Positions 52,980 to 62,900 of a DNA stretch of 64,000 nucleotides are shown in pieces. The first letter of the stretch is position 1, and every line of letters starts with the position of its first letter. This stretch comes from Whitmania pigra (taxonomy: Eukaryota > Annelida > Clitellata > Hirudinida > Haemopidae). The notes beneath the pieces are model-generated. The model searched no databases. It had not been told where the DNA came from and saw only the letters and a program-made list of their open reading frames with translations. The stretch is taken from the NCBI GenBank assembly GCA_021613335.1, contig JAJTWR010000228.1, positions 97,501 through 161,500 on the forward strand, read 5' to 3'. Both the position numbers and the translations under genes were made by a program.

Positions 52980-53023
52980 TTTATTTGATTATAGTCCGTT
53001 GCATAATTAGGATGATTTGGACT
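52979..53023. repeat. 45-bp dispersed repeat, copy 2
   Basis: Matches 5156-5200 in about 40 of 45 bases, and lies between the SINE tail and the reverse transcriptase fragment. Confidence 0.6.
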
Positions 53024-53029
53024 TACTTT

Positions 53030-54400
53030 TTTTTCTCTTTGATTGCATCGAGACTCACTGAGTATGTTTTGTCCAATAAGTACGTTGATACTTCGATTCA
53101 GACGGGAGGTGTTCCAGGCGTGCCTGGTTGCATAGAGCATTCCTCCATGATTTGGGAGGCTATTCAAAGAGCCAAGAGGCGCCGCCTGAGTTTGTACGTT
53201 GTGTGGCTCGACTTGGTGAATGCATACGGGTCGGTACCACACCAACTCATATGGAAAACGTTGGAGGTTCATCATGTGCCGAGTCACGTAATTCAAATTA
53301 TTCAGACGTATTTTGACGGGTTTATGATGAGGTTCTCCACCAAGACGTACACGACTAAGTGGGTTCCTCTGGAGGTGGGTATTGCAATGGGGTGCGCAAT
53401 ATCACCCTCCCTTTTCGCACTGGCGATGCAACTTCTGCTCAACGCAGCCGGGTCTAATGTTCCAGAGGCGCATTTAGGTAAGGGTCTCTATATGCCTTCG
53501 GTGAAAGCGTTTGTGGATGACACCACCCTAGTAATGAATAGAAGACCGGCAGTTCAGAACACTTTGAACAAGTTCAATGGCCTTCTTGGGTGGTGTCGAA
53601 TGGCTTTTAAACCTGCGAAGTCGAGAAGTCTTGCCCTTGCTAAAGGGAAAGTCTGCAGCGACTTTGTTGTAGCGGGTCAACGGGTTCTCACAGTTTCCGA
53701 GGAACCGGTTAAGAGCCTAGGCCGAGTGTTTAATGATTTGCTGAACGATAGGAGCCAAGAGAGTTGCACTGTCGAACAGGCTGTTGTGGGTTTGAAGGCA
53801 ATCGGAGAGGCACCATTGCAGGGAAGGTTTAAGGTGTGGTTGTTCCAGTTTGTGCTTCTCCCAAGGCTCTTGTGACCATTGACGATCTACGAGATCGGTT
53901 TGCCCACAGTCGAAGAATTAGAGAGGAAAGTTAGCAGATACATCAGATCGTGGCTTGGGCTACCTCCAGGGATGTCATCTGTTGCCCTCTACAGTAAGAG
54001 CTTAAAGTTAAGGTTACCTTTTCGTTCCCCGGTGGAAGAGTATGAGGTCTCTAAAATAAGAACGCATTGGATGTTGAATAACTCTGCGGACATCAGGATC
54101 CGCGAAGTTAGACCACTGTTAAGAACTAAAAAGAAGTTCTCAGCACAGAATGAAATCTATAAGTCAGTTGCGGAACTGACGTTCGAAGAAGTGCGAGATC
54201 CTATTCAGTCGGGCCGTCAGGCTGTTGGGTGGAACCACTTCGCAAAATGGTCTGAGTCTTGCCCTGCGGTTAAGGCAAGGCTTATTATTCAGGAAAGGAG
54301 GAGGGATTTGGAAAAAGATCGAGTCATTAAGGCAGTGCAGCAGGCACAGCAGGGTCGATGGACCGCGTGGGAAGACATGGTTCAGCGTTCCATCGGTTAG
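53030..54400 (+). pseudogene. Non-LTR retrotransposon reverse transcriptase, 5'-truncated and broken
   Basis: One reading frame crosses this interval with a single in-frame TGA at 53873-53875. Reverse transcriptase motifs appear in order: GVPGCIEHSS, VVWLDLVNAYGSVPH (motif A aspartate), IAMGCAISPSLF (motif B) and VKAFVDDTTLV (motif C, FVDD). The N-terminal part and any endonuclease are missing, as expected for a 5'-truncated LINE copy. The C-terminal section (SRYIRSWLGLP, QQGRWTAWEDM) resembles reverse transcriptases widespread in invertebrate genomes; the exact clade is not assigned. The element is not functional. An AT-rich repeat array follows directly. Confidence 0.88.
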
Positions 54401-54411
54401 AACGAGATATG

Positions 54412-54787
54412 GATTAAATTATCCATTTAATTAAATTATCATATTTAATTAAATTATCATATTTAATTTTTTAATTTAATTATTTATATTATTTAAGATT
54501 TAATAATGCCCCACTCACACCTATTCTACAGTATAATTACTATAGAATGAAGAGTGTTTTCAAATTTTCTAAATTTTATTGAAATTATCATATTTAATCT
54601 AATTAAATTATCATATTTAATCTAATTAAATTATCATATTTAATCTAATTAAATTATCATATTTAATCTAATTAAATTATCATATTTAATCTAATTAAAT
54701 TATCATATTTAATCTAATTAAATTATCATATTTAATTTAATTAAATTATCAGATTTTTAATTAAATTATCAGATTTAATTTAATATA
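54412..54787. repeat. AT-rich tandem array, 23-bp unit
   Basis: Unit close to ATTAAATTATCATATTTAATCTA. At least six regular 23-bp copies lie at 54590-54740. Less regular copies lie at 54412-54475, separated from the main block by the 81-bp repeat at 54505-54585. It directly follows the reverse transcriptase frame. Confidence 0.85.
54505..54585 (+). repeat. 81-bp direct repeat, left copy
   Basis: Starts AATGCC and ends TTATTGAAAT. It matches 55299-55379 at 80 of 81 bases. The core has a near-palindrome from ATTCTACAG to CTATAGAAT. Confidence 0.85.
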
Positions 54788-54799
54788 GTTTTTTCTATA

Positions 54800-55090
54800 T
54801 GAGGATCACAATTCTATACCACATCAAACACTTTCACACCAAGTGAAAATAAGCATGCAATTCGATTCAACCTCACAATTCTATGACCAAATCGAGATAA
54901 ATGGCTGCTGAGTAAATGTATTGCAACAGCTTCATTACTTGATGACTCACCAAAATAATTAACAACGTTACCGAACAATCCAGCATTGCCATAAAATTAC
55001 CAGATTCTATACTACAACGAACACTTTCACATCATATGACAATGAGAAGCATGTGATTCAATTCAATCTCATAATTCCACCTGAAACAGC
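54800..55090. repeat. Diverged tandem pair between the 81-bp repeats
   Basis: The stretch at about 54810-54885 (TTCTATACCACATC, AACACTTTCACA, GCATG, TTCAACCTCA) recurs in diverged form at about 55010-55082. No coding frame is visible. Confidence 0.5.
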
Positions 55091-55298
55091 GCACTAAATC
55101 AGAGGCACAAACCCAGCAGTGTAGTTTTCTACCCTCAGCCAAATAGAGCACAAACCCTATATAAAAAAGACCAGCCTTTCATTCAATTTCCATGGGATTC
55201 TAAGATGTACATTATATGCAGAAACCTCCACATTCAAGAATTCTTGCCAACAAATATTGAAAAAATGAAAAACATTTATAAACATCAGCTCCTTAGAC

Positions 55299-55379
55299 AA
55301 TGCCTCACTCACACCTATTCTACAGTATAATTACTATAGAATGAAGAGTGTTTTCAAATTTTCTAAATTTTATTGAAAT
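55299..55379 (+). repeat. 81-bp direct repeat, right copy
   Basis: Differs from 54505-54585 by one C/T change in the first ten bases. The spacing between copies is 794 bp. The sequence from here to the RING gene (55380-56093) shows no further gene; a minus-strand AATAAA near 55777 may serve the RING gene. Confidence 0.85.
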
Positions 55380-56093
55380 CAAATTTGTTCAACCTGATAA
55401 TTACTGTGGGACACCACCTTACACCATAACATGAAACATTACTATTTTTCAAATGCATAGGGACTCATATTAGCCTCATCCATATTTTCAATTTTGGAGT
55501 ACCTATTAACTGAAAATAACTCCACAACCTAGCAATGTTAAACATAATTACAATGAAACCCTAAGCTGCCCAAGCTAAGCTAACAAATTGCATAGAAACA
55601 TTTGCTTTTCATGTTCCTTATCTCGCCTGTGATACATCAGAGAACCTAAAACTCATGCCACTGGCAGTCAATGGATGCTTGAACTGCTCCATGAACACTT
55701 GGGACTCGTATCAAGACTTTAACCTATAACTGTAAAATAAAAGATGACATGACAAAGATTTAAAGATTCTGTCGACATTTATTTAGCACTTTTTTTTAAA
55801 CATTTAAAAATTAAAATCGTTTTGAAACAGAAAACCATCACAACATTTCATTCATAAGGCAGCGCATAACAGGGTAGGTATCCTTGTCAGTTGAAGAGTA
55901 TTTCCTGGCACACGGAACAGCCCAATCTGTTTCTTGGGACTGCAACTGTTCTCCCAAACATCTCCTGCAACAAGGCAAACCTGCCCAACAGTTGCCTCTC
56001 TAATCCATGCTAAAAAGCACAGAATTTCCTGTTTCAATACTCACAGCTGTTATAAGTCAAATTCTATAAATCATTGACAACAGACCAGAGAAC

Positions 56094-56717
56094 TTAAAAA
56101 GACCTCTTGGATCTGACACTTCTCTTTAGTGGGTTATAACGTCTGTTCCTTTTTATGGGCCTAGTTTCATCGAAAATATTTTTAGTGAATCTGCATTTGC
56201 TAGTAGCATAATCAGATTGGTTACCCAGTGCTATCATTCCTCTCAGGGTGTGCAATTCTTTGTGCAGTTGTTGAATCTCTTCTTCAGCTTCTGAACATCG
56301 TGTCTTGTACCTTTTTAAGGATTCTATCTCCATGTTCTGTTTCCTATACACAGAAAATAAAACAGTAAGTAAGTCATGATATGTACAAACATTACAGAAA
56401 TTGTTAAAATGATGTGAACAGAAAAATTCAACAAACCTAATGATTTCTTTTAACTTCAAAACTTCGTCGGCTGTCGACACGCAGCTTGGAACGGACGTTG
56501 AAATAGTTTGGTCGACGTCATAGAATCCTTCCAGAGTCATCGTGAAAGTAGAATCCCAGCTCGCAACATTTTGACGGCAGACGGGACACGTACTGTGATC
56601 AGTCAACCATTTCATGATACAATCGGTATGGTAAGCATGACCACAACGCAAGGCCGTAACCTTTTCGCGAAGCTCAAAATCGCTCGTACAAATAGAACAG
56701 CTGCTAATGTAAGACAT
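56094..56717 (-). CDS. Small RING-H2 finger protein, possible E3 ubiquitin ligase (TRAIP-like)
   Basis: Two exons, 56437-56717 and 56094-56343; 176 residues. The unspliced frame also stays open through the 93-bp intron, so retention would still encode a protein (207 residues). The RING has all eight ligands: C7, C10, C25, H27, H30, C33, C44, C47 (CSIC, CGHAYHTDC, CPVC). Residues about 85-130 (VLKLKEIIRKQNMEIESLKR) form a short coiled coil, and the tail is very basic (RPIKRNRRYN, RSVRSKRSF). The layout recalls the N-terminus of TRAIP, but the protein is far shorter. RING proteins of this type usually recruit an E2 to ubiquitylate targets; the substrate is unknown. Confidence 0.75.
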   Translation of the reverse strand: MSYISSCSICTSDFELREKVTALRCGHAYHTDCIMKWLTDHSTCPVCRQNVASWDSTFTMTLEGFYDVDQTISTSVPSCVSTADEVLKLKEIIRFVEFFCSHHFNNFCNVCTYHDLLTVLFSVYRKQNMEIESLKRYKTRCSEAEEEIQQLHKELHTLRGMIALGNQSDYATSKCRFTKNIFDETRPIKRNRRYNPLKRSVRSKRSF

Positions 56718-56802
56718 CGTAATTCAATCGCTCAATCTTCGGATTCGTTCCTAACTTCAGAGGGCTGAAAACTTTGTGGTTGACGATTAATGGCATCGAA
56801 CC

Positions 56803-56808
56803 TTTATA
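56803..56808 (-). promoter_or_regulatory. TATA box of the RING gene
   Basis: TATAAA on the minus strand, 86 bp upstream of the ATG at 56717, within GCATATAAAGG. This is a good distance for transcription to start near 56775. Confidence 0.5.
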
Positions 56809-57839
56809 TGCAGAGAGGCCTTTGTCTTTCAACGGAGAACAAAGATACATAATCGAGTTTTAAAATTTTATTTCAATAAATTATTTAACAAATTTATGAC
56901 ATTTTGCAATAATAAACAAATAATATATGTAATTATATTTAAAGCAAATTTTAACAATTAATTTCGACTTGTTTAAACACGTTGCATACACGTGTGTTAA
57001 CTTTTAATCATATAATTTATTGCCAAAGCAGTAAAAATTTCATAGTAACCTTAAAAATTAATTTAAAGGCTTTGAAACTATTTTGATATTTATTTTAGAA
57101 TTTTATATTATCATTCATTACCTGAATGCCTTATCAGGCCACCAAACTACAAGAATCAATAACCAAATAAAATATATACAATCCTTCTTGTATTGCTGGT
57201 GTTAAATGCATGGAGATGATGGTTTGATAATTTGTAAATATAATGCATGTATGTTAATGCTGGTTTTTATTTACCTTTTGAAGTTTGCATTTGTAAACTT
57301 CATTAAATCTTTGTGAATGATTTAAAACTGAGATTTTATTATTAAAAAAATATATTTAAAACATTACATTTAAAAAATTATATGTTTGAAAATTATTAAG
57401 CGTTTCACAGTAACGCGAGTTTAACCTTTAAAGCGGTTGCATCCTTTCCACATTTTGGATTCAATCTTCTTCTCATTCTACTGGAATTATGGCAAATGAG
57501 GACAAGTTAAGAGACTTTTAATTGGCAGATGGGCAGATGTAAAATAGCGTGCGAACCAAATCGTTTACCCATGAAATCTCTGCCCAAATGTTCTGAAAAG
57601 TCAATTAGCTACTTTAAAATAAATCTATGATCCACAAGCTAAAATAATTTCATTAATTAAATGCTCTAAATTCTGCTTTTGAAAAATATTTATAGTTTTT
57701 GCCTTTATGCTCGTGATTGAAATTAAAAAATTTTAGTTTATTTATTTTATTTATTATTTTTTTTACAATGTTTATGAGTTTATTGATTCAAACAAACAAA
57801 CAAGCCGTTATATATACAAAAAAAAATAAGACAGACAAA
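56809..57839. other. AT-rich intergenic sequence
   Basis: No gene, tRNA or named repeat was recognised. A near-palindrome TTAAACACG...CGTGTGTTAA lies at about 56972-57000. Confidence 0.5.
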
Positions 57840-57873
57840 GAAAGCGAATAAATTCAAATAAATCTAAAGGATA

Positions 57874-58161
57874 ACCTACATAATTTACCAGAAGGTGTTA
57901 CAGCTATAGAGTTGAAGTCACATTTTAGAGTCCCTATCAATGCCATGGATGCCACCATTTTGTGTAATAAGGATGGAAGTAACACAGATCCACGACATGA
58001 CGTCACGGCGGAAGACCTGAAAGAATGTTTTGATTCAGGTCTAAACGTCACCCATGCTACCATATTTTACAATAAGGACGGCAGTAATGCTGGAAATGGA
58101 GAAGTTGGATTCCATAATGAAACTATTGTCTCGCCATCATCATCGTCGCCAAAATTATTTT
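57874..58161 (+). CDS. Tandem half-RRM sequence (Aly/REF-like), exon or gene remnant
   Basis: The frame is open from about 57859 and ends at TAG 58161. It contains two related segments of about 32 residues: VTAIELKSHF...NAMDATILCNKDGSN and VTAEDLKECF...NVTHATIFYNKDGSN, then GNGEVGFHNE. Each resembles the helix 1, strand 2 and turn of an RRM such as Aly/REF (xDIxELFxEFG...V.YDRxGRSxG.ADV.F). HNLPEGV just upstream fits RNP2. No upstream ATG is in frame (stop at about 57856), so it is an exon of an unrecognised transcript or a decayed copy. The next RRM-like frame is at 58656. Confidence 0.45.
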
Positions 58162-58174
58162 AGCCAAAAGAAAA

Positions 58175-58312
58175 AAAGGCGTCTGTTGGTGCGTGTTATA
58201 ACCGTTTGCGTGTTTTATAAGTGATTTTTACATAAATTAGAAAAATTGCGTGTTATATTCGTCCGCGTGTTAAATTCGTCTGCGTGTTTATTTCGTGAAA
58301 ATACGGTACATC
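58175..58312. repeat. GCGTGTT short-repeat cluster
   Basis: Five copies of GCGTGTT occur within about 110 bp (GTGCGTGTTATA, TTGCGTGTTTTA, TTGCGTGTTATATTCGTC, CGCGTGTTAAATTCGTC, TGCGTGTTTATTTCGTG), ending GAAAATACGGTA. This looks like the sub-terminal repeat region of a DNA transposon, but no partner end was found. Confidence 0.4.
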
Positions 58313-58655
58313 AATTATTCGCGTTGCACACAATAAAACTTGGAGAAACGTAAACAATTGTTGATTTCTCTAAATTGAAAATTTAAAATAAATCTAATAT
58401 CCGCCGTTATTCACGAGTTTTCACAAGAATATGTTACATAACGACAATATAATTAATAATATGGTATCCAGAAACATATCTGTTGCTTAAACTATTGTTA
58501 ATTCAATTCAATTTCAATAAGAACATTTCTCATTTTCACTTTTCTTTTGCTGTTCCAAGCACTCAACTATAATTGCATCTTTCCAGTCCATATAAGACCT
58601 AAAGTTAGACTGATTGTTTCGACATATATTCCCATTATTCTATCAGATATTCCGT

Positions 58656-59000
58656 ATGGAGACACAATTCAGTGAATCAGAAGACAACACGTTCGAAGCA
58701 TCGAAACAAATTTTCCGAGTCGAAGGTCACATTAAACTTAACTGTGTTTTATTAATCTCCAATCTGCACTATGACGTCAGAGAGATGGAACTGGAGAAGT
58801 ACTTTCGAATTGCAGTGCCAGCTAGGAGTTTAGCAATCTTTTATTTCGGCAAAGGAATTAGCTCAGGAAAACGAGAAGTTGTGTTGTACAACAAGGAGAA
58901 CGCATCAAAACTTGAAATCATATTCGGAAATGTTGTCTTCTTTGATTACATGTACATAAACATTTTGCTAAATGCAAACCAGCATCTAGTTCTAAAATAA
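58656..59000 (+). CDS. Small RRM-like protein, Aly/REF-like
   Basis: An intronless frame of 114 residues from the ATG at 58656; the frame is open upstream to 58614 without an ATG. Residues about 25-105 resemble an RRM of the Aly/REF type: strand LNCVLLISNL (RNP2), helix VREMELEKYF, strand LAIFYFGKG, strand KREVVLYN (RNP1 position, lacking the usual aromatic pair), helix ENASKLEIIFGN and the closing YINILL. The glycine-arginine regions of true Aly/REF are absent. It may be a short RNA-binding protein or a retrocopy remnant. The tandem half-RRM at 57874-58161 lies on the same strand. Confidence 0.5.
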   Translation: METQFSESEDNTFEASKQIFRVEGHIKLNCVLLISNLHYDVREMELEKYFRIAVPARSLAIFYFGKGISSGKREVVLYNKENASKLEIIFGNVVFFDYMYINILLNANQHLVLK

Positions 59001-59983
59001 TTCTGAGTATAAAATTTTGTATCTCTATTGTTTTTTATTCCAGGGGCCTTTACGATTATATTAGAGCCTCACAGGCTTATATCAGTGTAATGTGATCTTA
59101 GTTGACCTAAACATACCCGTGTCGCTGCGTACTAGTATATCACGAAAATTGGATTGTCTAGCCAAGTTAGAACAAAGGCTATAACAAGGATATCTGAGGC
59201 CTCAGAAGCGTCATCCTACTTCAACTTTCGTTCTGGCTTGCGAGTGCTATACATAATGATTATCCAGCCCGCAACTGTAATTTTGTCAGTTATCCGGCCC
59301 ATCAGCGAAAAAAGTTTGGTGGCCCTTGATCAACTCTACTCCATTCTTTGGGACCATTGCAATAGTGAGAACAAAAATAAGAATAATAGGTAAATAAACT
59401 TTCCTTATTCGTCATGAGCGATACCTTATACATATCTTGAAACTAGTTTAAAACTCATTTTAGAATTGCACATGTTGATAAACCACATACCTCATCAGGC
59501 CGTCATAATTCTGACAAAAAGTTAAATTTTTCGGGGAGGTAATTTTAGCTTTTTCCAGGTAGGCAAACCCTTGCACATCTTGGAAAGTGGAACCTTTGTT
59601 TCGTCTTGCCATAAGTCAGAGAAAGCAACAGAGAATAAGAGGGAAACGGCCCCATATCCCTGTTTTTCATGCTTTCTTTTTGGTAATGTAACATTGTTAA
59701 ATGCATTGAGGCGATGAAGTCATAATTTTTAATTTAGTTGACTTTTTATTTGGCATATTAATAACTTTTAGGTCATTAAGATATTAAAAATAAATATTTT
59801 GTGTGACATTACGCAGTAATAAATGCTTTATCGCGAGTTTAACTTTTAAAATTTCATTTTCAATCGTCGTTGCTCTACTTATGTTTTTGTATATAAATTA
59901 ACTACAGGTGATAAGGCTATTGTGCACTGGGCAATCATACGGATATACGAAGTTGAGTAATTTTGCCAAGCAAGCATTTAACA
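59001..59983. other. Region upstream of USP8
   Basis: Contains a diverged R1 repeat copy (59531-59605) and the likely USP8 promoter. A short frame at 59154-59393 shows no family resemblance. Confidence 0.5.
59531..59605 (+). repeat. Interspersed repeat family R1, copy 4 (diverged)
   Basis: TTTTTCGGGGAGGT, AAACCCTTGCACA and CTTGGAAAGTGGAACCTTTG align in order with the copy at 49862-49960. Confidence 0.4.
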
Positions 59984-62900
59984 ATGCCGCTGCACGGAGA
60001 AAAAAAGCCTCTCCATTTGGCCAAAAGCATACGAGGCCTAAACGAATTGGCCAATACGCCGACTGGTCACACAAACTTGAGATTGTAAGTGTTCTCAAAT
60101 ATCAATTTGAAACAGGAAACGGATTAAAAACGAATTATGCTGAAACTTTACTGTCGTTCGCCGACAAACAATAATTGCGTTGTACCAAAATCCACATCTT
60201 AAGTCCGTATCGTAATATCATATATTACTTAGCTAACTTGCTAAACTTCATTCATTTTATATCGTCCGTGAATAGAATTTTTGTAGCATTTCTTTCAACT
60301 ACCTTCTATTACATCTATTTGACAGACTTGCCAAGTCCACGCAGATTCTACTGAAGAATGCATCGGAGAGCTATCTGGAAGGAGACCAAGAGAAGGCGTA
60401 CGTCCTTTACATGAGGTTCTTCAACGTCGTTACTTGCGTCAAGAAGTCCAAAGAGTATAACAAGGATAAAGTAATATTGATTAACAGAGATAAAGTGTGT
60501 TGATTCAATGGATAATGTTCATACCATAATAGTAATATATGTAGATAATTTCATGGTTATTGTCAACGGCACTGGACTAAAACCATGATTACATTTTATT
60601 GCAATTAAATGTTTTAGTGTAAAGTAGTGAGAGCAACGCTTATTTTTGTGGCAGTTTGGTTAGAGAGATATGATAATGTCGATGTATCGGCATATGATAT
60701 TCGATATTCAGATGAATGTCTATGTCATTGCAAGTTAATTTATTTACTTTAAAAAATTGCCTTCAATTTGATTGCAAAACGAGGCACGCATTGTTGCAGT
60801 GAACTAACACAATACCCAATCGGTTGACGGGCAAGGGGATCAAATCAATTTGAGTGGATGACGTTTATGACACAACATATTGAATTGTTAATTGTTTATC
60901 AATTAACATCAACAGAGCTATTACGACATGCTGATCGGTGACAAGAACTGCAAGATGGCGATCGAAAGAGCAGAGCAGTTGTCCGAGTCCCTGAACATGA
61001 GGTTGGAATGCTTAAGTTGATCCTTGCCATGAAGCATGATGAGGATGATTATCTTTAGTTTTTGTCGTAATCATCATCATCATCATTATTTGTAATTGTA
61101 ACTTCATGTATATAGCGCCATATGCACAGCATCAGAGGCGCTTCTTGTAACCATTTATATAGAATTCCTTCCCAATGGAGGTGGCGGCAGAGCCGGCTGG
61201 GTTTCGAACACGACACATTACGACCATTTCCATTATCACCGTATGCAGGCATGTAGCCCATTCGGCCAACCTGCATGCACATTATTATTATCATTGCCAT
61301 TGTTACTATTATTATTATTGTTGTTGTTATTGTTATTGTTATTGTTATCGTTATTATTATTATTATTATTAATAGATTATTTACTGTTGTTAACTGTTAT
61401 TGGTTTGTTGATTGACCAACAAAATGCTTCAGAAAATCATTGTATAATATTTTGTAATATATTTATATATTCTGAAAGTTCAGCTGCTATTGTGTTTGTT
61501 GAGTAATAAACTGGAGTTTAGTCATTAATTTATTACCCTGCATGAATAATTTGTATTGCAATGTGTAGTAATTATAAATAATTGGTCATATTGTAGTGCC
61601 TCTGCTTAAGGAGCCATTAAAAAAACTTATTACAAAAATTATTGTTATTATTGTTATTGTTATTATTATTATTATTAAAGCATATTATGTTATGTTTCTA
61701 TTAAGTAACTAGTATTAATTATAACTAGAATTAGTTGCAATAGCAAAATATTTATTTAAATCTCATTTAAATAATGAAATTAATTAGGTATGATGAACTG
61801 CTCGCATTGGAGATTTGCAAGAAGACTCCACCGATAGCACTGAAAGGAAGCATGGACGAGGATGAAAACGAAGTGAGGATTGATGGACTGAATGAGAAGA
61901 TTCATAAAACATCCCTCGATATGATTGGTCAGTTTGCATTGCATCAAATTTTATTTGAAAGATGTTGCTTGCATTAACAGAGTTATTTTTAGATAAGACA
62001 TCTCCTACTGGCTGGATAAGTGTTCAGAAGCTTTACGAGTGGTTCAAGAATAACAACATCTCAATTCTATTGATTGATGTGAGGAGTAAAGAAGAATTTG
62101 ACTCCTCCCACATTACATCTTTCAAAGACATCATCAATACTCCAGACATTTTGCCAGGGTTAGTTGAGGAAGTATAGACAACAATTATCAACAACTTGTT
62201 TAAATAGTTTTACTGTTTGTGGATTAATTGCTAATATTGATTTGGTTCATTTGTCATCATCATGGCTGTCATTAATGATCTATTTGACTCATACAGAATG
62301 ACAGCCAAAAATGTTGAAGTCGGATTGACAGACCCTGCCCTCCTCTGCTGGGGTCACCGGGGTGATTATGAGGTCGTCGTACTTTGTGACCTAGCAACAA
62401 ATGACAAGACCTTTAACGAGAACACCTGTTCACTTGCACACCTGAAAGCTGCTCTTGTTTTGGTGAGGAATAATTAATGAAGTTACTGTTTATTTTAAAT
62501 CATGAATCACAACAGCATTTATATTTATTTAATTGTAAACTATTGAATGAAGTATTATGATGAAAATAGGGCATTATTCTCTTTTCATTAGTGGGATCTT
62601 GAAGCAAAGCTCACGAATGAACCTCTCTTCTTATTGGGCGGTTACAGGGAATGGGCAGAAACATATCCCATGTTCGTCAGTAAGCCCCTCCCAAGGGATG
62701 AGTTAAGACCATCATCAAGCACTAGACATAAGACTGATGTGAAGGCAATCTGTGAGTGCTCTTACAATTGCAATAAGTTGTATTAATTAACATAGATTAG
62801 AATATTGAGGAAGATTTAATTATTGCAATAGACAAAATATTACATGCTTTTTCAGTGGACTCGATCGACTATGACATAGACCTCACCTATTTGACTACTC

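Noticed and set aside
54590..54745. Regular 23-bp repeats as a CRISPR array
   Set aside because: There are no unique spacers; the units are contiguous AT-rich satellite copies in a eukaryotic genome.
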